Shown: one piece after another, positions 46,106-58,841 of the stretch
Layout: each line of letters starts with the position of its first letter
Position numbering within the stretch: position 1 is the first letter of the stretch
Origin: Diatrype stigma
Lineage: Eukaryota; Ascomycota; Sordariomycetes; Xylariales; Diatrypaceae
Direction of reading: 5' to 3'
Assembly: GCA_022225965.2 (NCBI GenBank)
Contig: JAKJXP020000089.1
Location: 1-64,000 of the forward strand
Length of the DNA: 64,000 nt
Notes under the pieces: model-generated
The model's database searches: none
Told to the model about the DNA's origin: nothing
The model's input: only the letters and a program-made list of their open reading frames with translations
Translations under genes and position numbers: made by a program

Positions 46106-48028
46106 CTTGCTTGCTGGGTTCGTTGGTTATCGGCTATTCTAAGTAACAGGCTACTTCTAGAAGATCGGTCTTCTAAAATAAAAGACAGCTGGTCAAGACG
46201 GAATGGTCGTTGATTCAAAATGAAGCCAATCGCTAATCACTCCTGCGATGCTCTGGTCAATGAGGACGTCAGCAAGGGGATGAAGAATCAATCCGTGAGT
46301 TGGGTTGGGAACAGTTGTGGCGAAGGCAAACCATCCATCCGCATTGTCCGAGGTGCAATAACTACCACCCGGGCGTCATGTAGTTACATACCTAGTGGAC
46401 GAATCTATTTACGGGGTGCCTTGGGTATACCTAGCAGCCTATAAGGTACCTAGGTAGCTCTTCTCCACCTTTGCCTGCGGGGAGAAGGTCCCGACTCCCG
46501 AGACCGAAAGTCCGGGGTGCAGGGGCCTCAGGGGCTTGAGGGGTGAGGGGCAATGCCGAGGCATACCCAAAAGCAGAATAGCTCCCGTTGACTAAAACTT
46601 GCTTCCTGTTAGGGTTATTAGGGATCCTGTAAGAAACCCCTTTAGGGATGTCTTCTGCTGTGGGACATTTATACATACATGTGTTCTGGGCCGTAATCGA
46701 GCGCGCAAGTAATCTTTAAGGCAACTTTAGTTTCGTTGAGGTGTACAGGTAATAAGGGGGCCGTCATTTCCATGAATTGATCTAAGGGGAGGTAACATAG
46801 ATCCAATTCGCAGGGAAGTTACAGGAGCAATGCCACTTTCACCCCCCACTATCGTAGCCAGCCTTCGTCCTCGGCAGTTCTATCATCGACGGTATCCCCT
46901 CGAGACGCTCGATATCGATCAGATCGTACGGGCTGGCATCGAACGAAAACCGACGCATGGATGGGGGGCGGTGGGCGGTGATATCCCCCGACAGGTGGTC
47001 CCGGCCCGGGTCCCCTTTCTCGCACCTATACAAGCCGGCGAGGCAAAGCGGGATCCCAGATCTAGAACCGGATCTCGGGCGGGAGATCCGAAAAGCAAGT
47101 AAAGCGGGGCACAGCGTCGGCCATCCGATGTTTAGCGGTCTTTTTTTCGTCCGTCTAAAAAAAAAAAAAATGCTATTCCCGGTCCGAAAGGAGTCATGTG
47201 AAAGGTTATGTGAGATGGTACGTGAGATGAAGCGTTGTTGGTTTACCTAAACCCTAACTACAGCCTTGTCCCGGACTCCCGTGTCACTAGTCGGAGTATC
47301 GAGGCGGTGAATCTAGCCCGACTGGCCTCAGCTACTTAAGCAATATATCGCAACATACATGAACTCAGTCAGGGGACTGAAGTTGGCTAGTAAATCAGCG
47401 AGAGGCTTTCTTATTTATGTATGTGTCGGAACCAGACTGTTTCAGTAGGTACAGTTATATATGTGTTTGGTGTAGTTACAACGCGTAGATATTAGCATTA
47501 GGTTGCTTGAGCCATTGGAGGGTGTCTAGTTTGATTCGAGTCGTGTGCTTAGCCGTGATGTAATGGGCGTTTTTGTATCTTTCATCACCATCCCATCCAA
47601 GCCCTCTCTTCATCCTTTTCCTCACGACATTATCATTATCGTGGTAACCGGATGCGGTATTCGAATAATCGTTGGACCGACCCAGCTGGCTCAGTATTGC
47701 GATGCTACCGAATCGCTGAGCAGAAAGGGGGCTGGGAGCAAAGAGGGCCGAAGCTTAGAACGACAGCTCGCCTTTTCTCCTTTAAAGTCTTCTGAGGGAA
47801 ATGGCTGGCCGCCTTTTTGATCTTCCTCCACGCTTCTAACAGCTTTTAAGACCTTTATTCCCCAGGGATGCCGACAGCACCCGTTTATTCCTTTAACCTT
47901 CCAGGGTTGGAGGTCGGTGGACGTTTGGCCTCCTATTCGTGGGTGCCTGAGCACCTATATGCCGGTCTAGCAAACAAAGTCTAACGCAATGGATGGTGAT
48001 GATGTTCAAGTTGGAAACCAAGAAGTCC
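46106..48028. other. Intergenic region between SCP-x thiolase and Zn2Cys6 regulator
   Basis: Carries the thiolase promoter on its left and the regulator's 3' flank on its right. An A run lies at 47158-47170. Small open frames (for example 46830-47102) overlap each other on both strands and have no protein-like features. Confidence 0.55.
46155..46162 (-). promoter_or_regulatory. Possible heat-shock-element-like site upstream of the SCP-x thiolase
   Basis: TTCTAGAA with further TTCT units a few bases on, matching alternating nTTCn/nGAAn pentamers. It lies 50 bases from the start codon, so it may be in the leader rather than the promoter. Similar words occur elsewhere in the window (15.29 kb, 17.80 kb), so chance is plausible. 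Confidence 0.2.
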
Positions 48029-50716
48029 CTAGCTAAAGAGGGGGCTCCAGAAGTCCGCCTCCCACGTTAACAGGTCTTCGGGTGTCTATGAGACGGGTCA
48101 GCCTGAATCTCCCTTGGCAGCTAACCTAGTTTGTTGAAAATACATACCATGTCAGAAACATCCGGCGACATCACGAACGGAGACTGATTCATGACGGCCG
48201 CAGAATGGATCGGCGGAGTGTTCAAGGAGTATGGTGGCTTTTGTGATGCGAGTTAGCACCTACACTCGTGTTTACCATGATAGATAGATGGTCAGATTCT
48301 AGGTCCACTTACCGGCATCGATGCGATGTTTTCCTGGTTGATGTGCACCGCCTGCAGGCCCGCTTCGAGAATCGCCTGCAGCCCCCTCTTGATCCTCTCT
48401 GTTTTCTGCTCCGCGGTGCCGCCCACGCAGGTGCTCAGGACGACGGTCAGCGTGACCAGGTCCTTCGTGTCCGTCCCTATCTCCCGGATGCGCCGGACGA
48501 TGCTGTCGAGGATTTCCTCGAGCTTCCGCTTGAGCCGCGGGATGGAAAGCAAGATGGAGCTTTCGCACGCGATCACGCAGGCGTCCTCGATCGAGTCGGA
48601 GCGCGCGCTCGAGCTCCAGGGCGAGGACCGCGGCGATGACGACGCGATAGGGCTGGCGTGCTTGAGGTAGAAGCAAACGCTGAAGGCGGCTTGCAGGATG
48701 TCCTGCTTCAGAACGAGATGGTTGAGGTGCCAGGCGTGTCCGTATTCGGGAGAAGTCGGATCCATCTCGTCCAGATACGAGAGCAATACCATACACGACC
48801 GCAGATACCCCGTCATGATCTGCTGGGGGGCATCGGGACTGCTAAGGGCAAACGGCCTGTACAGCGCCAGCAACGGCCTGCGACAGTGCATGTCCAGGAT
48901 GACCCTCGTCATCCACTGCCGACGCTTGTCCTTCACGTCGACCGGGTTAGTGTGGGGGAGGATGTACCTCACTTCGTCGAAGGCGCGCTCTAGTTCCTTC
49001 CCAAGCTCTAGAACCTGGTCGTAATCTCGCAGGGTGTCAATCCGACTCAGGAGGTCTGCAACGGCGAAGCGTGCCGGCATCGTACTTGCGCAGAACGCTT
49101 GGATACGGCAGTCTGTATCCTGCTCGATGGGTTTCGACTCGGGGAGCTCCGTCATGTCAGGCCATATATCCTCGTCGTTTAGATTTCTGGGAGGCCGACA
49201 GCTGAAATCCCCGTGCCGGATGCTACACGGAAGATTGCATTGCGTGGACATCTGGATGTCGAATTCCAGGATCGTGTACCAGATCCTCCTCCTGAGCTCG
49301 GCCCAGAAAGGAGAGATCTTCTGTGCGAATTCGGAAGGGTCCCTGTGCAGGCCCATGGTCATCGCCATCCGAACGATGAGGCCTAGGTGTGTCCAGGAAT
49401 CCTGGTTACGGGGAGTCACCATCCGTTTCGCACACAGCTGCAGAATCTCGCACTGCAGAGTGCTGAACTCGGCGAGCTGTTTACCCCGAAGGCCATCGAG
49501 CCAGGTTCTTACCAGGGTGCAAGCCGTAGGAATGTGAATGCCTGCTCTATCATAGGCCAATCCCTTGCCCGGGCCGATGAAGCGATATCCAACGCACAAG
49601 ATGCAGAGTAACTGGGGCATGAACACATCAGGCAGAGCATGGCCCTCCCAGTACATGTTGTACTGTTGCATGAAAGTTGGAATGTGTACCATGCGAAAGA
49701 TAGTTTCGGTGCCGCGTATGTAGACATGGACAAGCTGGTCGCATACTGCTTTCCTAGGCAAGATATCGGTCATGCGTTTCTGTATTGGCGTCACCGAGTC
49801 CACGAACACGCCGATGGGAGTAATGGCTTTGATGTTCTCCTCCTGCAGGGTTAGATGGATCTTCCGTATGTTAATGAACAGCTCGCGAATCTCAGCGGGC
49901 TTGTTCCTGCTAAACATGAATTCCTTCGCCTCCTCGAACTTGATTGAGATTTTGTAAGCGCATGCCTCAAGACCCTGGCTCGTTGGTATGAGCGCGACTT
50001 ACCAGGTTGAGCAGCACCCGTGTGCTCATCTGTCCGAAGAACTTCGTCCGGATGCCCTCTCGCACCGTGAGTCCGTGAAGCGTAAGTGGCTCCGCAGAGG
50101 ACCGCTGCGGCTGTGCGTTGCCAGCGTCTGGCGAGCCGTAGGAGCCGCCGTTCGCAAGAAGCATTCTCTCCAGTCGCTCCAGCCTTGCTCCGTGGTCCTC
50201 CAGCACTGCCGTGTTGGATTGGGACAGCGACACATTCTCGGGATTGGTGCGCGGGGTCGTGCTTCGCGCAGCCGACATGCAACTCTTCTTAGGCACCTTC
50301 CCCGGAGACTCGACGTCTGAGCCATCAGACAGGTTCGCTGGGTCCCCATCTGCCGCGTAGCGACATGCGCGCTGCGACTTCTGGCACTGCGAACACGGCA
50401 GGAGCCTGTCACAACGAAGCTTGCGCTTCCTGCATTCGACCTGAGTCTTAGGAGTCAGTTGCCGTTGCTGCTAGCCATGTAGGTGCGGGTGCAGGTGTGG
50501 CTGCAGGCGATGCAGGCGATGAACGCGGATGAACGAACGCGCAATCTCGCGCCCAACGCCGATCACCAGGGGAGGGGGCGCCTCTAAGCTCCAACTTACA
50601 CATGACTTGACAGGTCGCGGACGCTTCACACTTCGCTGCCCCAAAGCGTTATTAGGCGCGCTGCTGAGGATTGGAGCCCCGGGAATCGATATCGGTGGCG
50701 GATCATGGTCAGCCAT
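48029..50716 (-). CDS. Zn2Cys6 fungal-specific transcription factor
   Basis: Nuclear DNA-binding regulator, 775 residues in five exons on the minus strand: 50716-50600, 50440-50003, 49938-48313, 48237-48148 and 48085-48029. All introns are phase 0. The zinc cluster is C39-x2-C42-x6-C49-x5-C55-x2-C58-x6-C65, with the first intron falling between C39 and C42 (KSC then VECRKRKLRC). A coiled-coil-like segment (HGARLERLERMLLANGG) follows at about 105-125. The middle homology region (fungal_trans domain) spans about 230-520 and includes WTHLGLIVRMAMTMGLHRDP and ELRRRIWYTILEFDIQMS. The last two exons give the typical acidic/aromatic C-terminus DLLTWEADFWSPLFS. MADHDPP at 50716 is the first ATG in frame. 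The target genes are unknown; the nearest same-strand neighbour is the SCP-x thiolase, which does not prove regulation. Confidence 0.92.
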
Positions 50717-51297
50717 GAGGGACGACTTGGGATACACAACCAAGTCCAAGTGTCCTGTCCAACAGCGGCGGTGGTACGAGTATTACGGAGGTCCACTCAT
50801 GTGGGATAAGATAAGCGGAAAGCAAGGGTGAGAAGAGAACATCGACTATTATCGACTATATGGCGTCTCGGGACGGGCAACCGAACGCGTGGCCAACCAC
50901 GACAAGGTCCAAGAAACAACAAATGAGGCTAAAGTGCAAACTATTGCTGGAGACAATCCAGCTTTCCGACGCTCGAAACAACGAAGAAGAAGAGGTGAGA
51001 GAGGAGATACGGTATGGCTTGCAAGGCCACATCAGATACGGTGGGTGTTGGAGAGGGTTACGACCCATCCATCTCCAGCTTGAACCGCGTTAGAATGCAG
51101 ACTAACATTAACAGACTAATAAAAGTTAGGACGGAGCCGAAGAAACTGGAGAATGCAATTCCATTCGGCTCTACCGACCACGTGATGCGGTGCGATGCGA
51201 TACGATACGATGCGATGCCTCTCCTACTCGGTATAGTATGTGGCTCGGGGCTACCCAGGAGGAGTACCTATTACTCAGTATTCCACAACCTGAGCGA

Positions 51298-51340
51298 GGT
51301 GAGTGAGAGTGAGAGTGAGTGTGAGTGTAAGTATGAGCGT
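51298..51340. repeat. GTGAGA/GTGAGT hexamer repeat
   Basis: Degenerate tandem hexamers in purine-rich non-coding DNA. Confidence 0.8.
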
Positions 51341-51722
51341 GCGATAGGTGCGGCCATCATACAAGCAGCGGCCAGCGAACGGCCAGCCCTATGACAAGCT
51401 CGACAGGCTTCATCCTTTTGATGAAGATGTGTAGGGCTACGCAAACATCATGACACAAAAATGGAGTAGGGGCACGCTAAAGGCAATGTGTCAAAGCGAA
51501 ACGAAGCTGGACGACGGGCAGTCAACCTGTTTCAGAAGTTCGTGCCGGCGCAGAGACCTGCAATAGGGAAAGACTGACAGATCTCGGCCGAAAGGTGCCC
51601 GGGTATCCATGGCCGTGGGGGAGCACCCAGCAGAGACCGGGCGGAGCTGCACAGTACTACTATAGTACCTACTAGTTACATAGGTAGTATAACATAGTAT
51701 AACACCTAGACGCCCCCTCCCC

Positions 51723-51790
51723 TCTCTGCCCGAGCTGTCTCTCTGCCCGAGCTCTCTCTCTCTGCCCGAACTCTCACTGCCCGAGCCACC
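51723..51790. repeat. CTCTGCCCGAGCT minisatellite
   Basis: Four diverged tandem copies of about 17-19 bases, each with a CTGCCCGA core followed by a CT run of variable length. Confidence 0.85.
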
Positions 51791-53363
51791 CTCTCCGCCA
51801 CTTTCTCCAGGCATACCACTTCGTAGTAGAGGCGGGCAGAGGAAGAGCCAGAGAGCGTCAGGTTAGGTATACCTAACTATGTATCAGCCGTGCAGCTCGA
51901 AAACCCCCGTTTCGTCACCGATTGGCAACGCCCTAACGTCTCACGGTCTCATTCGCCAGAGCCCGACGATCTGCACGGGCCTATAGATCCACCACCCGGG
52001 ATCATTTCCGTTCACGGCTCCATTTTTAGCGATTTTAGGTATTATGTAATTACAGCTTCAGCAAGACCTCGCTTCTAGCGTCGCTTCGAGAGTGGGGTGT
52101 TGGATATTGTTCAGTGATAGCCGAGTGCTTCGATCATCGTCACCCTAGGTCACCGTCTGTCACAGCACGTGGTCGGATGCATGGGGGAGGCAAGGGCTGC
52201 GATGATCAGACTGCCCAAACCCGAAATTAGCGGAAATGCATGCGGCCATAATGCATTGCCTGCCCGGGATCACCGTGAGAAATACGAAGGCCGAAGCGGA
52301 ATGTGGGCATTGGTCAGCGGATATCTCGGGTTCGAGGTGGTGATCTTGCTCGGGGATCGACCACGCAATGCATAAGTCAAGAGCATACGATAATTTACCT
52401 ACACATTCCCGAGAAACAACCAGGAACAACAGAAGACGAGGGGATAATTCACATAGCAGCTATTGACGTTTGCGGGTGAAAAGGGCTGACTACTAGCTAT
52501 GCAATACCGTATCTCGTTTGCACTGAGAGATTTATCTTACACGGACCTGGGAGGCTTATTAAAGTTAAATGTCGCGATTTTATGTGGTCCGCGTTGGAAT
52601 TCCGCCTTTCGCCATCCCCGTCGTCGACGGCCGGTGACGTTCATTAAACCAAGCTTCAATGCAGTTTAGCGAGATTCCATCTCTAAGGGCTACATCTCCG
52701 AACCTCAAGAGGAGAGACTATCATTGCCTACAGGAGTTAGATGCAAGCTCGGGCCCACAGATCAACTGGCCTAAAAGCTCAGCGATGCCATTATACCCCC
52801 TTGACCCCCTATCTGTAGAGAGCAGATCACCGGGCTAGCTGAGCCCGCCTCGGTAAGTTGGCTCGGATGATTTACTAGTTGTTATCCTGTTAGGTATTGC
52901 GTGATTGTTGTTTTTTTGTTAAACCCGAGAGCTGAGCAACTGCCGGCATTTAATAACCGAATTATGAGTAGGGAGATGAATAGCGCAAGCGTACTAGACT
53001 GACGGTCGGCCGCCTGGCTCAATATATTTGAAGATCTCAGCTTTAGGTCTAGCTGACACAGCTAGAACAATTTGGTGTTTTCCATCTTATCAATCAAGCA
53101 AGGATCTGTTTCCGCTTACGTTTTAGTACTTGGACACGCGTTGAGACCAAACCTCCTCATAAAAGTGAGTTGGTAGGTTATTGATCTACGTAAATTCATG
53201 TGAAACCGATGACATTTACTCGGCAAAAGAATCATGCATCAGATAATCACACATTGACTTCTCCAGTCTCATGGCGAACCAGATATCTTTATCCAAATAG
53301 CTTTGTTGAATCTATTGGTAAGTCAATCGTTCTGAGCACTCTTAGTGCAACAGGCTCCCCAAA

Positions 53364-54243
53364 TCACCATGGCTGGACAGATCCGTCATTGCACACCACC
53401 CTCCCTTCATCGGCATCCCTCTTCCCCTCCACGACGTCCCTGATGAAGTTGCCGCCTATGCTCGGGTCGCCGGCGCCGAACTTCTGCAGGAGGTCCTTGC
53501 CGACGCCGCCGAGGTTCGTGGCCAGGAACCCGGGGGCGATGGACCAGGTCTTGACGCCGTCGGCGCTCAGCTGGAAGCGGAGGTTGATCATCATCATGTT
53601 CAGCGCGGCCTTGACGGACCGGTACGACGTGTGGTCCCCGGCGGCGGAGAACTGCTTGGGCCAGCCGGCCGGGTGCGGGCTCTGAGGCGGGTAGAACTGG
53701 TCGCGCGTCCGGGTCAGGCTGGACAGCCCGCTCGTGATGAAGAGGAGGCGCGGGTCCGCCGACTTCAGCAGCAGCGGCATGAAGACGTACGTCACCATGT
53801 AGGAGCCCGGCACGTTGACGTCGAAGGTCTTGTTCCACGCCTCGCGCATCGTGAGCTTGCCCGCCTTTTCCTCTTGGTCCTATTCGCCGCCTGGTCTACG
53901 TGTTAGCCTCCATATCCCCAACGTATGTCTGCGTGGGTGGAAGTAGCATAGACTTGCCTGCGTTGTTGATGAGGGAGTCGATGTGGTCATAGCTGGCACT
54001 GACGGTCTCAAATGCCTTTTGGATCGACTCGTCGCTTGAAACGTCAATTTGGACGGCCTCGATGCTGCTGGAGGTTTGAGGAACCTCGGTCTTGAGCTGC
54101 TCGATCGCAGCATGCGCCTTCTCTAGGGAGCGGCTACCCATCAGTACGAGGTATGCCTGGCCGGAGTGAAGGAACGCCTTGACGGTTTGATAGCCGATGC
54201 CGGTGTTTCCACCCGTGATGAGCACGATCTTCTTGTCCGTCAT
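53364..54243 (-). CDS. Short-chain dehydrogenase/reductase (exon junction uncertain)
   Basis: NAD(P)-dependent oxidoreductase of the classical SDR fold; substrate unknown. Exon 1 starts at 54243 (MTDKKIVLITGGNTGIGYQT) with the cofactor motif TGGNTGIG, and runs into the SDR motif NNAG. The rest (from about 53879 to the TGA at 53364) carries TFDVNVPGSYMVTYVFMPLL, the catalytic-type serine region FITSGLSS, and Y-R-S-V-K matching YxxxK, then PGFLATNLGGVGKD and GAGDPSIGG. The junction is ambiguous. The best-looking intron is GC-AG (donor GCAAGT at 53957, branch CTAAC, acceptor CGTAG), but it gives a frame that ends out of phase with exon 2. In-frame alternatives are a 43-nt GTTGGG...AATAG intron (53880-53922, 278 residues) or the GC donor with acceptor CCAAG (264 residues). 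A one-base change or sequencing error near 53.87 kb would also explain it. Confidence 0.8.
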
Positions 54244-55249
54244 AATGAATGTGAGAGTTCTTGATAAGATGAGTGTGTAGGTTTGTGGTTTGACTGTTGT
54301 ATGAGTGTAGCTAATGTGTAGGGTTCAGCAACCTGCCATCTACTCAACTGCCCGGTCGTAGAGGAGAAGATATATTGCCAAATGCGCCAAGCCATTCCGC
54401 TCCATGCCGTATGTACGGAGCCGTAACATCGCCGTCCTCCCCCCCTATGCGGAGTTACCTGGCGCGGCACCGGCGAGCGAAGTCGCGAGCCCGTCGCGAC
54501 CCCGTAAGCCACTGGTTCCCATTAGCAAGCAAATCCGATCAACTAGTTAATTATAGGCATCTACGATGCACAGTCTTCTCTATTTGTACAAATCAGGTCG
54601 TCAATACCAGTGGATGCCTCTTAGCTCCTATGTCCGATGAGATCCTCTAACTGCAGTTATTAAAGTGTAGATTGAACACGGCATCAACTTCACGTTCATC
54701 AAACTACATGCTATGCAGATCTCGCTCCCAAGTTGATTCCCTAGCTGTGTCGGCAATATTCCGCCGTCGTATCTGATACTTTCCTTTTGAAGCCTTAATC
54801 TGTATTGCACTTAGAACCGAGACTGCTCTCGTATGGGCCCCTAAATATGCGTACACCTTTGCCTAACCTGCTCTCTTGTTAGCAGGTCACCCCAACTTTC
54901 ATGCCGTCGAAGTCATCCATGACTATGTCAATGTCAGACTATCGTGTCAACCCAGCCCATTCATATATCGAACCTCATTACACTACTACGACTTCACAGA
55001 TATCGTTAAGGCTAGCCGCCAATATGCGTTTGTTGCATATCATGATAGCCTCCCTGAAGTGCGGCACCGTAATAGTTATGGGCCCTGCGTCCACTCTTAA
55101 CTGCCTTAAGTAACTACTTTTTCTTAGGTACCTAAGCAGCTCAAACCCCCCCACCCCCCACCAGGCCGAACAGAACTCGCTTTTGGCTTCACCAGACACT
55201 TACAGTGACTTACTTCTACCAACCTTGAACATCACACATCGCATCCGCC
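54244..55249. promoter_or_regulatory. Divergent promoter interval between SDR and DUF6604 genes
   Basis: The two genes point away from each other across about 1 kb. A CACACAT-type leader precedes the DUF6604 start. No clear TATA box or other site was identified, and small frames inside lack protein features. Confidence 0.45.
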
Positions 55250-57858
55250 ATGGAGCGACCAGAAGGGACGTCAGGCACCTTAGGGACATGGCAACGATAC
55301 AAACTGGGGCAGAAACAATGGACAAGCTGGCTTGCACAAACTGCCGATAAAATCCAGCGGGGTGGGCCCACCCTACCGCTCGAGACGGGGACGTCCAAGT
55401 CCTTCAAGTCCTCGGCAGCGACTATGCACTGGTCGCAGTTGGAGGCGTTGGCCCAGTTCGTCATCAGCCATCTCACCCCTGAAGAGATCCCGCGGTCCTC
55501 CATCAGCATCCTGCGCGATGTCGTGAGCCTCAGGAAGCAGAGCGCACGCTTCTTCGGCCGAGTGGCTGAGAAGTCCAACGATGAGAAGCTCAAGCAAAGC
55601 AACACAACCCACGCTTTCATCATCAAGGTGCTAGAGAACATCCTGAACCGCTTCAACGCAGCCGTGGCTACCGTCTCGCGGAAGCCTGTCGCCTCGCCGA
55701 ACAAGCAGCCGGATGGCCAGATTGACGTGGACGACCTGAACAACATGTTCGAGTATCTCGAGGTCGAGCAGTCCCCAGATCTCGACGGAGACGACATAGA
55801 CGAGGCTTCAGACTCTGAAAAGTTTGTCCCGAAAAAATCCAAGAAGACGCAGAAGAAGAACGGTAAGAAACAGTACAAGAAGCCATCGAAAGCACAACGC
55901 GCCCCAAGGAAAGCGCAGGATACTTCGGAGCCTTCGTGGGTGGAGAAGTTCCAGTGGGATAACTTGATCGACGAAGAGGAGGATGAGTTCGACTACTACA
56001 TGATCATCTATTGCTTCTTTCAGGACTTCAACGCCATCCGCGACTACATCGGTGATCGATGGCTGGAGTATTTCTACTTTAAGTCTGTCTCGATCGACAA
56101 TCTCGCGATAATGACCAATGCTGCCTATGAGATGTTCCACGAGATGGAGTTCGAGCTAGAGAAAGCATTGAAAGATGTCCATCCTGAAATGGCGCACTAC
56201 GAGTACATGATGGAATTTCTGTTCTTCGAGTACGGCCTCGAACACGTCGACTATGAGGGCGAAGACGAGCTCACGGAGGACGAAAGGTCGGAGAAGATAT
56301 TTAAAGAAGCAGACTGGTTAGCATTCACTGTTTATGCGCTGGTTGAGGACATCCTGAATGGCGTGCCTCCCGGGAAAGTGCCGAGTAAGTGACATCTCAA
56401 ATAACCTTAAATGAAGGGAGTTGCTAACTCGGCTTTGCAGTGATCCCAGCTTCACAAATCAGGGCGCCGAATTATGGCCCACACAACGTCATAAGCATCA
56501 GGAATTTTTTCAAAGATATCATAGGAGAGCTTTTTCCAGAATGCTGCCTCACAAAGGCGATGAAGAAGAACGGCCAGTTGCCCTTCGTAGTCGGCGCCCA
56601 GGATGAGATGACGCTCAATTTCGAGCACATATTCAGGGTACGAGATTACCCCTCGGCTTTTATTTTTAGCCTGGCGCTTTATGTCGACATCCGGTACATC
56701 CTTGAAGACCAGGTCAGAGACCCCTACGACCAGCTGCAGGTTACTGGCGCTTTTACAAAAGCGAAGCTAGAGGAGCACTTCCCCAAGATGAAGGGTCCCA
56801 TGGCTCTGAAGAAGGAATGCAACGCACGAATAGCAGAGCTGCATTACTGTGTCACAAACGACTTTACCGAAGAGGACAGGACGCGGAGGTTCTTGGAAAA
56901 GGGTGTCACTGAACCATTTGAGAAGCATTTCCACCTCAAGAGGAATCCGGTCTGGTCTGGACTGTTCGACTTCCGTTGTCGACTGGTACTTAACGACCTC
57001 GGCTTTAGGTTCATATGCGAGTCGCCTTTGGTGGTAGGCGCAGCATTCGTCTACTACGCAGCACGCAGTAGAGAAGGCAATCCAATATCCTGGCCTATGA
57101 TGGACCGGTTCCTTCGTATTCACGGAGAAGATAAGGTGTTCCAGGGTGCCGCTCCCGCTGACGAGACGCCAATTGACCTCCTTAAGCGGTTCGTAGACGC
57201 CGACCTAGCTACTACCCCTGCCGGTGACTTGGTCGGCTTCTCACGGAGGTCCATATCACTCGAAGCCTTCAACAATCGCTACGGTTTCGATGAGGGGAAG
57301 GCCCGAAGATCAATGTCTTATCTCCGTGAGATCATCCGAGAGAAATTTGATGTTCAAGCAGGCAACATCTTTTCCAGGCAAGCCAAGGCGGCCCAGAAAG
57401 ATAGCAAACAAGGGCAGCATTCAAGCCAGACAAGCGCACCACCACCACCAGAGGAGGGTTCTTCTCCCTCCACAGACCATCCCCCGCCTAAAATCAGCAA
57501 GGAGGCTCTCCAGTCCTCCCGTGTGTCGCCCGTCGAGCTGCTCGGGATTCTGGACGAAACGACGACGAGCCTGCTCGAGAACCAGCTGACGGTCGAGTAC
57601 TTCCAGCTACACGACGAGAGCGTCCAGCTGTTCCAGAGCCTGCGCCAGGAGTTCTCGTCGGAGGCTGACGCGGATCCCTCTTTCGTGTTCGATGAGAACT
57701 CGCGGGTGGGCAAGCTCGCCCAGATCCTGCCTGTGATCTATCGATCCGCCCAGGCTAGCGCCGATCCAGCGGCAACGGCAGGCAGGTTGGGCAGGGTGGT
57801 GGATTCGTTCTGCGAGGACTTGCCAGAAGAATCTGGGCCGTTGTTCCCCACTGCGTAG
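55250..57858 (+). CDS. DUF6604-type fungal protein of unknown function
   Basis: Two exons, 55250-56384 and 56441-57858, joined by a 56-nt GTAAGT...TGCAG intron in phase 1 with a CTAAC branch site; 850 residues. The N-terminal region looks like the fungus-restricted DUF6604 domain: WQRYKLGQKQWTSWLAQTA, then SQLEALAQFVISHLTPEEIP and SILRDVVSLRKQSARFF. A basic linker (KKSKKTQKKNGKKQYKKPSK, about residues 198-217) could be a nuclear localisation signal. A D/E-rich segment precedes DYYMIIYCFFQDFNAIRDYI. Exon 2 is mostly helical-looking and has a proline- and serine-rich linker near 670-695. I know of no assigned biochemical function for DUF6604. No membrane segment or signal peptide is visible. 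The start ATG has a good context (CCGCCATGG). Confidence 0.85.
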
Positions 57859-58841
57859 AAATAGGTTCTGGGTCTGTAGTGAGCTTATGGAAGAGCAATT
57901 AGGTTGAACATGTTGGGTAGGGTCTGGGCTTTATTTGTAGCTCAAGCAATAACTATACAAGAGGCAGAGGCAGGATTTGAATACCATAGTGGAGCTACCG
58001 CGGTATGATCAAGCAGGACGCGGTATGTGCGAATTACTAAGGCATTGGGCTATCTAGAGGCAACTTCCTGCTATTGGTTGTGAATGTATCTAGCTCACAA
58101 TAGGCTACGAGGAATCAAACAAGAAGCTACAAAGTATGATGACTCTGAAAATCCGGAGGCCGAATGTTGGGCCCAACCGATTCTTGAAATCACGTCTTGT
58201 TAAATTGTTTCTTGTAACGATAAAATGCCATGGAAGTTGTTGCAGTGAGCGGTTCCAAACCACGATGGTATGAGGCAAATGGCTAGGAACTCTTTATGTC
58301 GATCGTGCATGGTCAACTAGTTGCCAAGTCCGACTATATTGAGTTGGATGAGGATGGAGTCGTAGATGATACCACGGCTGGACGATACATAGTTGTAATT
58401 TCTTGATCCTGGACCGTTTTAAGAGCTGACACTTCGTAGTACGTTGTTGTACTTTCTTTCTCCTTTCCCGTTCCTTCCGTCATCGTTGGTAGACTCGGAC
58501 TATCGAGGTCAAACCAAAATTCTAACACGCTGACTGATAAGTAGCTTGTAGTTGATGGCCCCGTACATGTCTTCTTCGCCGAGAATTATGATTAATGGTG
58601 CAACGGGATGGAGGGGGTGAGTGAGGCGATGAATCTGGTTGGAGTTGGTGCCACTGGGAAGAAAAGTGAGTGGAGTGAATCAACCCCTTAACCACCTACC
58701 GATGCTAGATTCTCTCCGCCTTCCCCTTCCTTCCTTAGATTTAATCCGCGACGCCATCGCCACCGCCACCGCCATCGCCGCGCCGTACACGTGGCGGCTG
58801 CCGGGCACGCTCGACTAGGTAGGTATACGATGGACGGCCAA
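57859..58841. other. Intergenic region after the DUF6604 gene
   Basis: 3' flank of the DUF6604 gene, then a GC-rich stretch beginning near 58740 with GCCACC/GCCATC triplets that leads into the oxidoreductase relic. The stretch 58752-58818 may be part of the decayed gene but is too degraded to assign. Confidence 0.5.

Larger units (their letters stand above)
50717..53363. other. Intergenic region between Zn2Cys6 regulator and SDR gene
   Basis: Contains the regulator's promoter and the SDR 3' flank. Repeats include GAGTGAGT/GTGAGA units (51298-51340) and a CTGCCCGAGCT array (51723-51790). Several 60-126-codon frames occur, but none shows a recognisable domain or coding bias. Confidence 0.55.

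Noticed and set aside
44613..54243. A metabolic gene cluster made of SCP-x thiolase, Zn2Cys6 regulator and SDR
   Set aside because: They share a strand but are spaced by about 2-2.6 kb with no core biosynthetic enzyme, transporter or P450 nearby. The co-location is noted, but a cluster is not supported.
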